Shown: positions 1-11,207 of the stretch, in pieces
How positions within the stretch are numbered: the first letter of the stretch is position 1
Layout: every line of letters begins with the position of its first letter
Made by a program: the position numbers and the translations under genes
Origin: Sparassis latifolia
Taxonomy: Eukaryota; Basidiomycota; Agaricomycetes; Polyporales; Sparassidaceae
NCBI GenBank assembly: GCA_018466975.1
Contig: CM031563.1
Span: 2,542,001-2,606,000, forward strand
Length of the DNA stretch: 64,000 bases
Reading direction: 5' to 3'
The notes under the pieces: model-generated
Database searches by the model: none
What the model was told of the DNA's origin: nothing
What the model saw: only the letters and a program-made list of their open reading frames with translations

Positions 1-1448
1 AAGCAGATTTTGGCTGAGGGAACCTAAAGCGGGCGGTCGAGCAACTGCTGTGCCTTTCACGGCTCGACTGTGCAATAGATTGCCAGCAAAGTTGGTATTG
101 TGTGAATATACCCTCAGGAAGCCTGAAAATAAGTTTGCATTGAGCAGAGAGTTGCTTATAAGCATTCTCATGTGGTTTTGAGACTCTGACGCCAACCAAA
201 ATAGGCAGGTTGTGCATCCACCATGCTTACCAATCATGGTCTCTTCCCTGTACATTGCGAGGCTGAGCTGAGCTTGCTCGCTCACAGTTGGACCCTCGGA
301 TGGTCCGGAATAGACATATTTTATGCATGTGAACATTTTAGTTGCAACAGAATTTCAAGTTACCCCCTCCTTGCGAAGCAGCATCACTGAATAAGGACCT
401 CTGCAACCTTCCTCAAAAACTTGTTGCAACGAAAATGCTCGGAACAACAAGTACTTCAATTTTCTCCACCAAAGCGAAATGCGCTTTTGAGCGAACGAAG
501 CCGCACCAGCAAGGACCACTGCTGCAGCCACAATATGCTGAGGTGCCCAGACGAGCGCTTACCAAATTTGGCGGAGGATTGCCGGTCCCCACTATCAGAT
601 GAAGGAACCGTTAACACGAGGCTGTATCTATGAGCCTAATGTACGTAGCCATCACAAGTGATGCTGACGCTACTGTCAACAATCAACAATAGATGTTCAT
701 GTTGTTGCTAGTCTAAGTCAAACGAGCACTCTATCATGAACTTCGATCCTGGTCGAGTCTGTTGTAGTCCAAAGAAATCCCTGCGTGCAACGGTGAAAAT
801 CAGTTTCGTCGACCCGCGAAGGGTGGAATCATTTCTTGACTGACGATGCTTACGAATATCTGACAAACGACACGAGACTCTCGTGAGCGCAGAGACTGTC
901 GCACCACTTCATGAATTCAACAACGGGAGGTTCTGCAATGAATATCAGCAGCAAATTGGCGATCTTCAGAGTGTAAAATGGGTCCGCATCCAACCTGCCG
1001 GAGCAAAACATCAGCAGAAATACACATAGTCGCGATTGATCTATATGTACAAACGAAAAAGTCCGAGGATCAAGTGTGATCTGTTTTGAGGGGGGAAGAA
1101 GGCCTCCGCCATGGCCAGAAACAGCTGGAATGTGACATCTACTTCAATCAGGCTGCCTTCCGCTGAAAATTAGAGTTCACATATGGACATTCGATAGCCA
1201 CGACCAGAATCAGGACTACGTACAATACATGTGCCATCTCGAAGGCCTCACTGAGGGTGAATTCTCCCATTCAATCGAATGACGCCAAAGCAAGTATTTC
1301 CTCACGGTGCATGGTGTACATTCGTGCCAGTTGTGCGAGGTTTAACGGCTTCGTGGCTTCATTGGCTATTCTGAAACACAGAGCAGTACGCCCATAACTC
1401 GTGTAAGTCAAACAGAACGCACTCAGCTTGCACACGTATAATGACATC
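1..1448. other. No gene recognised
   Basis: Only short open frames occur here (for example 342-602 on the plus strand). None shows a recognisable domain, a consistent splice pattern or a protein-like composition. The stretch is treated as intergenic or as decayed sequence. The upstream neighbour lies outside the window. Confidence 0.5.
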
Positions 1449-1676
1449 CTACACAGTCACACCCCCCGGGTTTTCAATTTCTACCGTTAGGACTCCAAGT
1501 ATATCGACGTAGAGCCAAGACAGTGGAGGGATTGTGGCTAATGTGCAGGCGGCTGCAATGTGTATGTCGAAAGAGTTCTGGTACAATCCATCACCCTCAC
1601 AGCTGAAGAGTATATGTTGCTTCACGTCTACGCGCGTTCCAGCCCAAGTTCTAACCATGTATAGAACCCCTGACAC
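1449..1676 (-). pseudogene. DUF6699-like C-terminal fragment
   Basis: The frame reads ATIPPLSWLYVDI and then ENPGGVTV before a TAG, after which DVI continues in the same frame. The order (a short hydrophobic beta-rich piece followed by VTV-x-DV) resembles the end of the DUF6699 domain, widespread in basidiomycete proteins of unknown role, where an Arg usually sits at the stop position. This suggests a nonsense mutation or an unrecognised splice site. It lies just downstream of the F-box piece at 1780-2088 on the same strand, so both could be exons of one gene, but no splice path joining them was found. The family assignment is from memory of the motif and is tentative. Confidence 0.3.
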
Positions 1677-1779
1677 GTCAAACTACTGCCCCGGACGTCG
1701 GCGGGTGAGAGTACGGGGTGAGCCTGCCCAGTTATGGCTAACGCTCGTCATTAGGTGGAAACGCCTTGTGACGAGGCGC

Positions 1780-2088
1780 TCAAAATAAAAACGCACGCAA
1801 ACTGTAATTATTGTTACACGAAGGAAAAGGACAGTTGCTCCGATGATTCCCAGCTGCGATGACGAGTTCTCTCCATGGAACGTCTTGGAGCGGATGCTGT
1901 GGCCAATGATGCCCTGGGCGGCCAAGTGCGCATACCGATGCAACCTTCGCCCAGAATTGTTCATCGTCAAGGTAGATTGCCCTGACTGCATGGCAAGTAG
2001 ACTGGAAAGCTAAATGGGTCATAAGTTGATGCAAAGGAATGAAGGTGCGAATGTGATAGAGGAGTTCGGCGGGAAGCAAGAGGAACAT
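1780..2088 (-). CDS. F-box-like protein, N-terminal part
   Basis: The protein opens MFLLLPAELLYHIRTFIP, then a second helix pair around MTHLAFQSTCHAVR and YLDDEQFWAKV. This is the layout of an F-box (LP.EL...I..., then short helices and a W), which binds Skp1 in SCF ubiquitin ligases. Residues 1-60 hold the domain. The rest (to about residue 94) has no recognised fold, and the last residues look like read-through into an intron. The 3' end is not settled. The gene may continue into the fragment at 1449-1676. F-box genes are very numerous and fast-evolving in Agaricomycetes, so a specific substrate cannot be inferred. Confidence 0.5.
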   Translation of the reverse strand: MFLLLPAELLYHIRTFIPLHQLMTHLAFQSTCHAVRAIYLDDEQFWAKVASVCALGRPGHHWPQHPLQDVPWRELVIAAGNHRSNCPFPSCNNNYSLRAFLF

Positions 2089-2728
2089 TGCTGTTGCAAT
2101 GGACCTCTAGAGAGAAGGGCAGGCGGGACAGAGGCAGCTCTGTTGCACTGGCTGGGCAGAGTATGGAAGAAGCATTGGATATGACCCTGAGTTTATATCC
2201 TGGCCGGACCAGCTCGGCAGAAGGACAGCCATGAGACCCTCCAGTTGATCTTGGACATCTCACCCGTTACTACTTCAATACATGTTCACGATAAATTGAC
2301 GGCAGCCATACAACGAGGAAATGGAAATTCCGCCCTTGGATGGGTTGTTGACGTCGAAGTTAGAAATACATACTAGTCTGTGACGGCTGTGATATTGGTA
2401 GATATAGAAGTCAGCATGGCTTCCACAAAAGACCCATCACTTGGCAACTGTCAACTCACAGCATTTGCAACTGCTAGCCGCTGATTCTCTGATCAAACCA
2501 GTTCAGTCAATGTTCTTGCGCGGATGCGATGTGCCAAAAGCATCATAGACATTGATCACGACCTATACCATACAACCGGAAACGAGCACAGAAACGACAG
2601 CAGCAGCTCGCAATTGAAGATTGAATAATGGAATACACGGTAAATTTCCCTTGACCCATTAGATGAAATACCGCGGTGACCCAAGAACGAAGACAACCCT
2701 GTAACTTAGCAGATATAGAGAAGCCAAA

Positions 2729-4081
2729 TCAGAAGTACAACCCAATCCAGCCATTGGGAGACTGCGCAACGATCTTATCGCCGCCGTTCTTGTCCCCAAC
2801 CCAAGGGAGCTCGCCGCCCATGCCACCGTGGCGCATCATTGAGCCCTGGAGGCCACTAGCAGAATACGACTTCGCAGAGAGGTCGACCTCGCCCTTGAAC
2901 TCCGCCTCCTTGTACGTCAGGTACATTTCGCCACCGCGCAACGAGCTGTGAGTGCTAGAAATGGGGCGGTGAACGTGACCAGCGCTGCTAACGAAGAAGA
3001 CGTCGGTGCGTCCCGTGCCCGTTGTCGTCTGCAGTTCAGCGGTCGCGGGAAGGTCTGCGGTTGACGGGACGGGGTGCACGTGCACGTTCATCACTGCGTC
3101 GCCCTTTGATGTCGACAGCGTGGTCTTGTCCACGATCGCGACGTCGCCAACGAGCCATCCACGGGAAATATCGAATAAGAGCATGCCCGCGTGAACGCCC
3201 GTATGCGGGAGGAGAAGATGGCCGGTTTCCATCATTGCGCGCATGCTCACTGAGAGCTTGTCGAAGTCAAACATGGAGTCGGTGTCGAACTTGATGTGGG
3301 TGACCGTGCGCGTGCTTACAGCCAAGTTCTTGAGGGTCGGCGGCACAGAGACTTTGATATCATAGCGCATGCACGCTGACGATTCGTAAGTTGTCGCAAG
3401 ACGCGTGTGACTGTTCGAGATGCCGTGCTCGATTTCGTATGCCGTGGAGTGCTGCAGCAGAATGGAGTCGAAGAGCCCGTCCTGGTCAGCACGGAGGGTG
3501 ATGTCGTACTTGACGTCCGTCGCATCAGAGTCGCCCTGCACGAATGTGAGTGTGCCGACCGCCTTGCCAAGGATTTCGATCTCGTGGTCGGCATTGTTCA
3601 AGCCAACTGGCACGAGGAAGGTGGTATCGGTCGCATTGTAGATGTAAGGGGCATTTGAGCAGCCCAAAGAAGTGCTAAATTCGGGCATGCCTTCGAGACC
3701 AGTAGGTTTCGGCTAGATCTAAGGGTCAGAACGCGTCGATAAATGACGACTACTTTGCTTACGGTCACGGCCCAGATAGCCAATTTGATAGCTTGCCAGC
3801 CTAAGAACAGTAAGCAAACGATACCGAAAGCCTTCCAGAACAGTCCACAGCTGAGACAAGGTCAATACAGTGGTCTTATCTGGGGGCATTCAAACGAACC
3901 GCATGCCACAGCAGACGCAGCAATTCCTCTTGCTTCGCTTCGGCCGTGCGCCAGGGATTTCCGTGTCCAGAAAACCGTCGCCGCTAGCTCCGATATTGTT
4001 GGCATCTAGGACGGGACTGTGGAGAGCTAGAGGCCCCAAGCCCTCTTCCTCAGACGGTACTCGTCTGTCTACACATGATGC
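2729..4081 (-). CDS. Single-pass membrane protein of unknown function
   Basis: Three exons can be joined: about 4081-3900, 3850-3763 and 3712-2729, with introns of 49 and 50 bases (GTTCGT...CTCAG, GTAAGC...CTAG), both in frame. The cytosolic-looking N-terminal part is basic and ends in CCVCCGMRC, a Cys cluster just before one hydrophobic helix (about 20 residues around GIVCLLFLGWQAIKLAIWAV). A large extracytoplasmic beta-rich domain of about 320 residues follows and ends GWIGLYF. The start codon was not found: the frame is open back to 4081, and a short first exon upstream is likely. The Cys cluster could be palmitoylated (inference). The layout recalls lineage-specific basidiomycete membrane proteins, but I cannot name a family. 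The 3' part is confident, the 5' end is not. Confidence 0.7.
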
Positions 4082-4155
4082 TCAATCTTCCTGCAGTCCA
4101 GTCACGACTGTGAAGCTCACAATCATCCATGTGTTCCTTCAATTTTAGAGCGGCC

Positions 4156-4594
4156 ATGACGACGCCGACCATTCCCCAGAAGGTGAAGGTTTGGGAGGGT
4201 CCTTGTACAGCCTGTCTGCGAGGCATACTTAAAGATCAACGAGAGTGAGTGTCTACGAGGTGAAAAGAACGTATAGAGGTTGTGGACGGGAGAGCGAAAA
4301 CTGCCAAGGTTTCGTCCCTGGAGATTATAAGGGCCGGCAAATTCACCGTGACCTTCTCGGTGGCGCCCAATGCTGTCCCTGGATGGATCGCGATGGGCCA
4401 ACACGATGGACCGCGGAACAGCGTGGCCTGCGTGAGAGGAAGTCCGGAGTGCACAGCATTCCCAAAAGACTTTCTGAAGGTGAGTCAACCAAACCTGAAG
4501 GTGATGCGTTCTGGTCCATCATCTCATGCGTTCATCAGTATACTTATGCACCGGTAACCGTGTTGAGCTCGATGCCGCCCCAGACCTGCGCTGA
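4156..4594 (+). CDS. Small Cys-containing hypothetical protein, three exons
   Basis: Exons 4156-4244, 4277-4479 and 4539-4594 join with GTGAGT...ATAG and GTGAGT...TCAG introns of 32 and 59 bases and give an unbroken 115-residue protein starting MTTPTIPQKVKVWEGPCTAC. Cysteines are arranged C-x2-C, C-x6-C and CC. This could be a small zinc-binding or DNA-binding motif, though no family was recognised. The competing frame over 4282-4557 also looks protein-like, so the model is uncertain. The first intron is unusually short. The gene would run divergently from the membrane-protein gene on the other strand, whose 5' end lies within about 100 bases. Confidence 0.35.
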
Positions 4595-5327
4595 GGTCAA
4601 CACCAACTTGAATTGCGCAAGGCAGGTCGTTTCGGCTTATTATTGATAAATTGTGCCAGTTTGTGCTCGTGACTCTGCATAGGATGCGGTCATTTTGTCC
4701 GCTGTGCAATGCTCTGAGTGCACCAGATTTATGTGTGCATGTCCGAGACGACAATATAACGTTCAGAAAGGTGAGGCAAGCGGCGGCTAGTCTCCTGTAG
4801 GCAGACTACAATATAATCCTCATTGAGTGGGTGGAGGACGGATTATAAGCGGCGGCTGCGAGTCCGCCCCTGCATCGATTGTCGGGAAATGCCGACGCCC
4901 TTCCTACCGTTGTGATACTGCTCTGGCGCACCACAGTTCCACGGTCAATCGCGTTTACCATTGGATGGTGATGTTTTTGACTCAAGTACATACACTAGTA
5001 CTCTCCGAACTCTTTACTTATTCTCCGGACTAGAACTGACTGCGTCGGATATGCCGAGATGCCGGCGGAGGTGAGTAGCATGGTTGTCATCCCACTGACA
5101 TGCGACACCATGAGCTCACCAGTTTCTCATCTTCTCTTATACTTACGCATCCTAAGAATTTGGTAGAATCATGGCTTCCATCCGGGCGCAACGGACGATC
5201 GTAAACGTCATGTGGCTGCAATCCTCACCGATTTGGTATGTTTTTCCTTCGTGTTCTCATCCAGTGCGTGTAAAAAGCGACTCGACGTCGAGCTTGCCAT
5301 ATATTTCTTTCCAACCCTCTGAGCATC
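4595..5327. other. Intergenic, promoter side of the Fe-dehydrogenase
   Basis: No coding exon could be supported. Short frames exist but none splices into a longer protein. A stretch rich in CT just before 5328 is a plausible 5' leader for the downstream gene. Confidence 0.4.
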
Positions 5328-6867
5328 ATGTCTGGTCTCGATCGCACAAAGTACGAGTCTACGAACTTGCACGGCTACTACGGGTACACGGACACCCTGA
5401 AAGGCGTCTACTACGGACCAGGATCTCTGGTGACTGCACTCCCGAAGCTTCTGAATCTCCTGGGAGCCAAGAAGGCACTCGTCGTCACAGGCAGGAGTCT
5501 GCATGAAAAGGTCTGTTTATCTCACCTTGTCTGGACCGTCTGACCGAGGGGCATGCCTTACAGACGGACGTAGTGCGGAAGGTAGAGAACATCCTGAAGC
5601 AGCACAACGCGTACGGCGCGACGTTCTTCGAGATCGGGCAGCACGCCCCCGTCGCAGGCATCCAGAACGGCCTGAAGCTATTCAAGGAGGCGGGCGCGGA
5701 CGTGATCGTTTCGGTCGGCGGCGGATCGCCCATCGATGCGTCCAAGGCGATCCTCTACTTCCACCAGCAGGAGTCGGGCGGGCAGTACCTTTACCAGATC
5801 GCCGTCCCTACCACGCTGAGCGCAGCGGAGTACACGGTGAGCACGTCGACTCGCGGCTGAACGAGCACCCCTGAGCGCCGACGTCCCTCTCTCTAGATAG
5901 GTGCGGGATATTTGAACGAGCAGGGCGCGAAGGTCGCCGTGAGCTCGCAGGAACTCTCGCCCGCTGGGATCATCCTTGATGCCGAGCTCACCCTCGCGAC
6001 GCCGGAGAGGCTCTGGTGTGTACCACGCAATCTTCTGCGGATCTCACTCAGCTCGGCCCCAGGCTCTCCACCGGAATGCGCGCGGTCGACCACGCGGTCG
6101 GTGCGTATCGATGCAGGCAATAGATGCTGTAGCTTAACTGAGAATCTCTCTGCAGAGAACTTGTACAGGCCCCTCGTTCCTCCACCCATCAAGCACCTGT
6201 GCTATGCGGCCCTAGCGGATCTTTTCAAGTATCTTCTGGAGTCGAAAGCGAAGCCTGATGCGGTCGACATTCGGCAGAAACTGCAGCTCGCGGCATGGAT
6301 GAGTCTCTGGCCATTGAAATTGGAGAGATACAGGTGCGGCTCGACGCCCAGTCGCGAGTTTCTGCTGACAAGATCGTTTGCGGCAGTGCCTTGGGTCTGT
6401 CTCACTCACTGGGACACAAGCTCGGAGGCGCGTACGGTATCCCGCACGGGATCACCTCGGTGGGTACCTCACGGGCATCGCAAGGATGGCGCTGACGTTC
6501 TCCAACAGTGCCTGACGCTCGCGCCTACGGTGGCGCTCAAAGCCGAGATAGCGTCCGCGGAGGACAAAGAGTGGCTCTCCGGCGCGCTCTTCTACCTGCG
6601 CGAGCCGTCCACGGGCACCGTCGACGGAGACATACTTAAGTTGTCCGGGTTGATCGACAAGTGAGGTTCTGCTGTACTTCAACTGTTAACTCACTGACAC
6701 GGGCTTGCAGGCTGGTGGTGGACCTCGGTCTGAAGTCCAACCTGGAGGAATACAAGGTGCCACCGGCAGACGTCCCCAAAATCGCTGAGCTGGCTGTGGG
6801 CAGCAGGGACGATCCGACGTACCCCAAAGCGGTGAAGTTGCTGGAAGGCCTGTATCCCAAGAACTGA
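5328..6867 (+). CDS. Iron-containing alcohol dehydrogenase / maleylacetate reductase-like
   Basis: Eight exons: 5328-5510, 5564-5836, 5897-6015, 6063-6100, 6156-6333, 6387-6459, 6509-6660 and 6711-6867. They total 1173 bases and give 390 residues, the normal family length. The dinucleotide-binding motif VGGGSPIDASK lies near residue 105. The metal-site segment GLSHSLGHKLGG...GIPHG, with spaced histidines, lies around residues 265-290. Family members reduce or oxidise alcohol/aldehyde or oxo-acid groups with NAD(P)H and a divalent metal. The fungal maleylacetate reductases of aromatic-ring breakdown are the closest group by feel, so a role in degrading lignin-derived aromatics is possible but not shown by sequence. 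All introns are 47-60 bases with GT...AG ends. Exon 4 is only 38 bases. Probably cytosolic, since no signal peptide is seen. Confidence 0.85.
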
Positions 6868-7479
6868 ATTCAAGTACTGTAACAATACAACCTGTGTATT
6901 ATTGTATGTTTTGCTGGATTGCTTCTGAATCTTCGACTCTTGCGCGCTTCGCATTGGCTTACCGGCGCTTATTTAGTCGCCGACTGGTAGACGACCCACA
7001 AATCACTGTAGGCTGGCTTAGTCAATTTGTACAGGTAGTACTAGTACTGTCAGCAGTGGCATGTAGTCCAACAGCCTCAGGCAGATATACCGAGGTCGAG
7101 ACTCGAATAAGGCTCGATGAGGTGATTCAGACTGGGATATGAGCTTGGCTGTCATCGCGATGACAGAGTCGATATGCCACATCGTAAGGTCATGCGTTCC
7201 TATTGCCATACGCAAGCTTTTTTTCACGCCAGTGGCAGCAGGTGTCGGAGGAGGTTGGTACAGTAGTCTTGGGACGCATGATTTTGGGCCTAGTTCCGAG
7301 GGGGGGCCGGTGCCGTACCCCATGCAAAAAAAAAGGAAAAACATAAATGTATTAGTTACCCCACACACTCATGCAGTCAGGGCCTCGAGCTCGCTACCCA
7401 TACCGACGTGGAACGTTGAACAGAACCGCCAGGTCCTACGTGTCCGACGTCCGACATCAGCCAATAATCCTCGGCCACG
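6868..7479. other. Intergenic
   Basis: Short frames on both strands, none convincing. An A-run occurs near 7326-7334. The final 150 bases form the promoter and leader of the cation transporter gene starting at 7480. Confidence 0.4.
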
Positions 7480-9154
7480 ATGCTAGGACGCTCGGTAACC
7501 GCTCGCAGTGCGGGACCTTGGACCTCTGTAGCAAACCAGGCAGTTCGCAGTAGATATCGCAATCGGGACCGGACGTTCGCAAGCCTCAGCTGGAACCACC
7601 GCCATACTTCGCTCGCACCGAATTTCCCGCGAATGCCAACGGCAACATTGACCATGCGACGCCAACACTCGAATCAGGCCAAGGGCAAGGAGCCCGAGTC
7701 GCACGAGCACAAACACGAGCACGAGCACGGGGATGACCATTCGCATTCGCACTCGATATTGGGTGCGCTATCGCACACTCACGCGCCAGGGGAAGAGGGA
7801 CATGGTCACGGTGCAGAGCAGATAGTCGAGGCTCTCCAGAGCTCAGGTAAGTCGGCCTTGGAGTCTGACGGCATTGCGCGGCGTAATGCCCACTGAAGGC
7901 TCGTGCAGGGGACAAGGGCAGCCGTATCACCCTAATTGGCCTCGGTGCGAATGTGTGTCTGACCGCGACCAAGGGTGCCGCAGGCTGGTACATGAACTCC
8001 GCGTCACTTCTCGCAGATGCAGGGCATGGATTAAGTGGTGAGTAGCTTCATTCTCCAATAAGCAGGCGTTGTACGACTTGCTTGATTTTATCAATGCACG
8101 AACGCATACTTTCATAAGTACGGGTCCGAACAGTTGTGCTCTCCTCCGCCCCAATATCCCCGTGCGGGCTGGCTTTCTCACCTATCATTTCTTCACAGAC
8201 TTAGTCGGTGACTTCGTGACCCTCTTCTGCTGGAAGCTCTCCCGGAAACCGCCATCAGAGCGTTATCCGTACGGCTTCGGCAAGTTCGAGGTCCTTGGAA
8301 CAGTAACTGTCTCACTACTCTTGACCGGTGGCGCGCTTGGGATCGGCTTCCACTCGTGGTCCTTGCTCACTGACGCTCTGGCGCAGACGGCGACGACGCT
8401 CCCCGCAGGCACGCTGCACGACGTCGTCGCGGGTGTCGTAGAGGCGGCGCATAGCGTCCCCGTCGTCGCGTCGGAGCACGGGCACGTACATTCGCACGCC
8501 CATTCGCTTGACCCGAATGCGGCGTGGTTCGCGGCGCTGGGCGTGGTCGCGAAGGAGATGCTGTACCGTGCCACGAAGCGTGTCGCGGAAGAGGAGCACA
8601 GCCCGGTGCTGAACGCGAACGCGCTACACCACCGCAGCGATGCGTACTCGAGCCTCGTCGCGCTCATCGCCATCCTAGGCAGCTGGTGGTTCCCTCACCT
8701 ACCGTTGGATCCGATTGGAGGTGCGCCGTTCATATCTCAGCTTGGTTGTTATTAACGGTTCTGCGCGTTAGGTCTTGTCGTCTCTGTGCTCATTGTCCGC
8801 CAGAGCTGGAGCATCTTGTTGGGTGCGTTCCACCAACTCACGGATGGGAGCGTTTCCCCAAAAACACGGAAAGCCCTTGCCGAGGCTCTCAGTCCTCTCC
8901 TCTCTGCGCCTACCCTCCCAGCATCGTCATCACCACTGACGCCCAGCGCCGAGCAGCTGCTGGCGATCCGAGATCTGCGCGCCAAGCGCGCAGGCGCACT
9001 AATGTTCGTCGACCTGACAGTGGAAGTTCCGCGCACGCTGAGCGTGGCGCAGACGAGCACGCTGGAAGGGAAGATCGCACGGACATTAAAAGATGCGAGG
9101 AAGGAAGTTGCGGAGGTGCAGGTACGGTTCCGGCCAGCTGCGGAGAATCGGTGA
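7480..9154 (+). CDS. Cation diffusion facilitator, mitochondrial MMT-like
   Basis: Exons 7480-7846, 7909-8037, 8199-8720 and 8772-9154 give 466 residues. The first about 60 residues are Arg/Ser-rich and nearly free of acidic residues, like a mitochondrial targeting sequence. A His-rich stretch (HEHKHEHEHGDDHSHSHS) follows, typical of metal buffering. The CDF core then shows SASLLADAGHGLSD in TM2 and ALHHRSDAYSS (H-x3-D) in TM5, the metal-coordinating positions, with a second His-rich loop (EHGHVHSHAHS) between. The C-terminal cytosolic/matrix domain is the usual alpha-beta sensor. Homologues Mmt1/Mmt2 move iron or related metals across the inner mitochondrial membrane. The actual ion here is not determined. 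Intron 2 (161 bases) is longer than average. Start chosen as the first ATG giving the basic leader. Confidence 0.85.
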
Positions 9155-9534
9155 ATGCTAGTGGTTATCGGACTTCGCAGTTCTGTTTCAATTATTCCCT
9201 TGAATGCATGTATGTAGATTTATGTCCTGAGTATGGTCACGCTGCAGTGGTGCAAGAAACAAACTCGGTTTATGGAGCGCAGTTGTAAATTGGCTCATTT
9301 TAGTGGAATGTTTTCGAACGCTAGCGTCGTTTCATTTCGTATCACCGACGACCGGTATGGCCCCCATTGGAAAACTCTAGATTTTCCGTTCGCACTGCCC
9401 ATATAGTATTTGCAAAAGTGAAAGAAAACTAGATTTCTTCTTAAGTCCTTCGGAAGGAGGACACGGGCACGTGCACCGTGCCAGAGCGTGACCTTGGCGA
9501 GGCGCGACGCGACGCGTTGATTCAAACCACCGTC
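9155..9534. other. Intergenic between transporter and DCC1
   Basis: About 380 bases without a supported exon. An in-frame ATG at 9478 would add 19 residues to the DCC1 protein. The ATG at 9535 was preferred because the protein then begins close to the conserved region. Confidence 0.4.
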
Positions 9535-11033
9535 ATGACCGAATATACTCTCAAGTTTTCCGCGTCACCCCTGCAGGATACAGGATCTTTCAGATTACTG
9601 GAACTACCACCAGATCTGTGTAGACTCATCGAATCAGCGGCGGATAGTAACCCAAGGCGAGTGCGTCCAACCTTGACTATACATACTAGTAATTTCCAAG
9701 TCGAAACTCGGAAGACATTGTCTATATTGCCTTTGGAAAGTTGAGCTATTTCTGATGAAAATGTGCCTGTGCAGGCTGGTAATCAAAGGGCTACCGAATG
9801 AGGATGCAGTACTATGTACCCCGGATAAAACGTACACGATCCGCTCCGTCGTCCTTTCCAATTCTATCCTGGTCGTTACACCGCCGCAAGACGAAGAAGA
9901 AGTTTTCTCTCAACAATCAGGGCGCCCAAGTGCTGCCAGCGATGTTGTGATTAGGGACCAGCTGAGCGAGATTCTCGAGTTGGTTCCATCCGTGCCTAAA
10001 CTGCATAAACTGGACGGGCTGTTGCGGGGACAAGAGTACGATGAAGGGCACGAGGATGAGATATTGAGTGATGTGGATGAAGAAAGACCAGTAAGTGATC
10101 AAATGGGTAATTGTCCTTGTGTCTCGCTAACGTTGTCCGTACAGCGAAAGCGGCAGAAATTGACTTACGACACCGCACGAGCAACGCTACAGGCGAGCGA
10201 CCTTGAGCTGGATCGAGGGCTCAGAAACAAACGCGTTCTAGTGCTTAATGGTAAGCCAGCGAGATTCCCTCTGCTTCACACCACGACGCAATGTTTTGCA
10301 GGTGCTCTGCGACCCATAGCCCCGTCGCACCTCACAACGATCCTAGAGTTGCTTCTGAACTACCTGGTCTCACTGTCGCTTCCCCATGATGCAGCATCCG
10401 CGGAGGAGCTGTCTGCTGCGCTCGAAGATAGGCATGAGATCAAGAGGGAGGTCACTATGCAGGTGATGGCGTGGTTTGGCGACGTGACTGACAAGAAGTG
10501 GAAGATGGACGTGGCGGCTGTGGTCAAGGAGGTTGGGCTGGGTGTTCTCAGGGCATTCAAGGTACATCAGCAGTGCTGAACATGCGTCTTATTCTGATCC
10601 ATTCCGCTCCCGTAGGACGATCCAATCCCCCAAGAAGAGTTCCTATCGAAGTGGCGAAATGCAGTCGGAGATACATTTGAAATGCAAGTTGCCCTGGATT
10701 TGCTCTCGGTACGATTTAAGCATGGCAGTCGTACTTAGAACTGAGATCCTCTATGAACAGGGAAACTATTTGTCTCAACTCTCTCCCATCACTGACCCAC
10801 CAATAACGCTGCTTGTTTACTTTCCCTCATCGTCCCTCCCTGTGGACTCCGCGGCACGCTTCACGGACTTGTTTCTTACTCGGCCGCGATGGAAGGCGGC
10901 GGAGATATCGCCGTTCCTCGCGGATATCGTTGTCGACTCGAAAGAGCGGGACAGGCTCCTGCTCAAATTTGCGAGAGCGGTCACCGACGCGGAGGGGGTA
11001 TGGTACACCGCACGGGCGAAATACAACGGGTAA
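9535..11033 (+). CDS. DCC1: Sister chromatid cohesion protein DCC1
   Basis: Exons 9535-9656, 9775-10090, 10145-10250, 10302-10561, 10616-10708 and 10761-11033 give 389 residues. Recognised by the N-terminal order FRLLELPPDLCRLIE, LVIKG, DAVLCTPDKTYTIR, LSNSILVV, and by the C-terminal winged-helix part. Dcc1 joins Ctf8 and Ctf18 in the alternative RFC clamp loader that acts on PCNA at forks and supports cohesion, so it is nuclear. Intron 1 fits only if its donor is GC (AG|GCGAGT) with acceptor GTGCAG. This gives the phase needed to join NPR to LVIKG, and the intron is 118 bases, long for this window. The next gene is convergent and ends at 11208. Confidence 0.85.
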
Positions 11034-11207
11034 AACTAACAACATTAGCCATGGCCATATAATGTAATTTATCTCCAGGTAAAACCTATAAAGCCGTTAC
11101 AATGGATATGCATGGAAGATTTGACCGAGAATCGACACACGTGAAGACGTATTTATATGCATACCTCTTCCACCTTTTCCATCCGCACCAAAGGACTATC
11201 TCACCGC

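Noticed and set aside
342..602. 86-codon plus-strand ORF and its overlapping 70-codon neighbour
   Set aside because: No domain, no splice partner, composition not protein-like.
4282..4557. 91-codon frame that looks a little like a DOMON-type segment (GWIAMG)
   Set aside because: Contains no haem-ligand pattern and cannot be spliced to a start. The neighbouring frame splices to a complete small protein.
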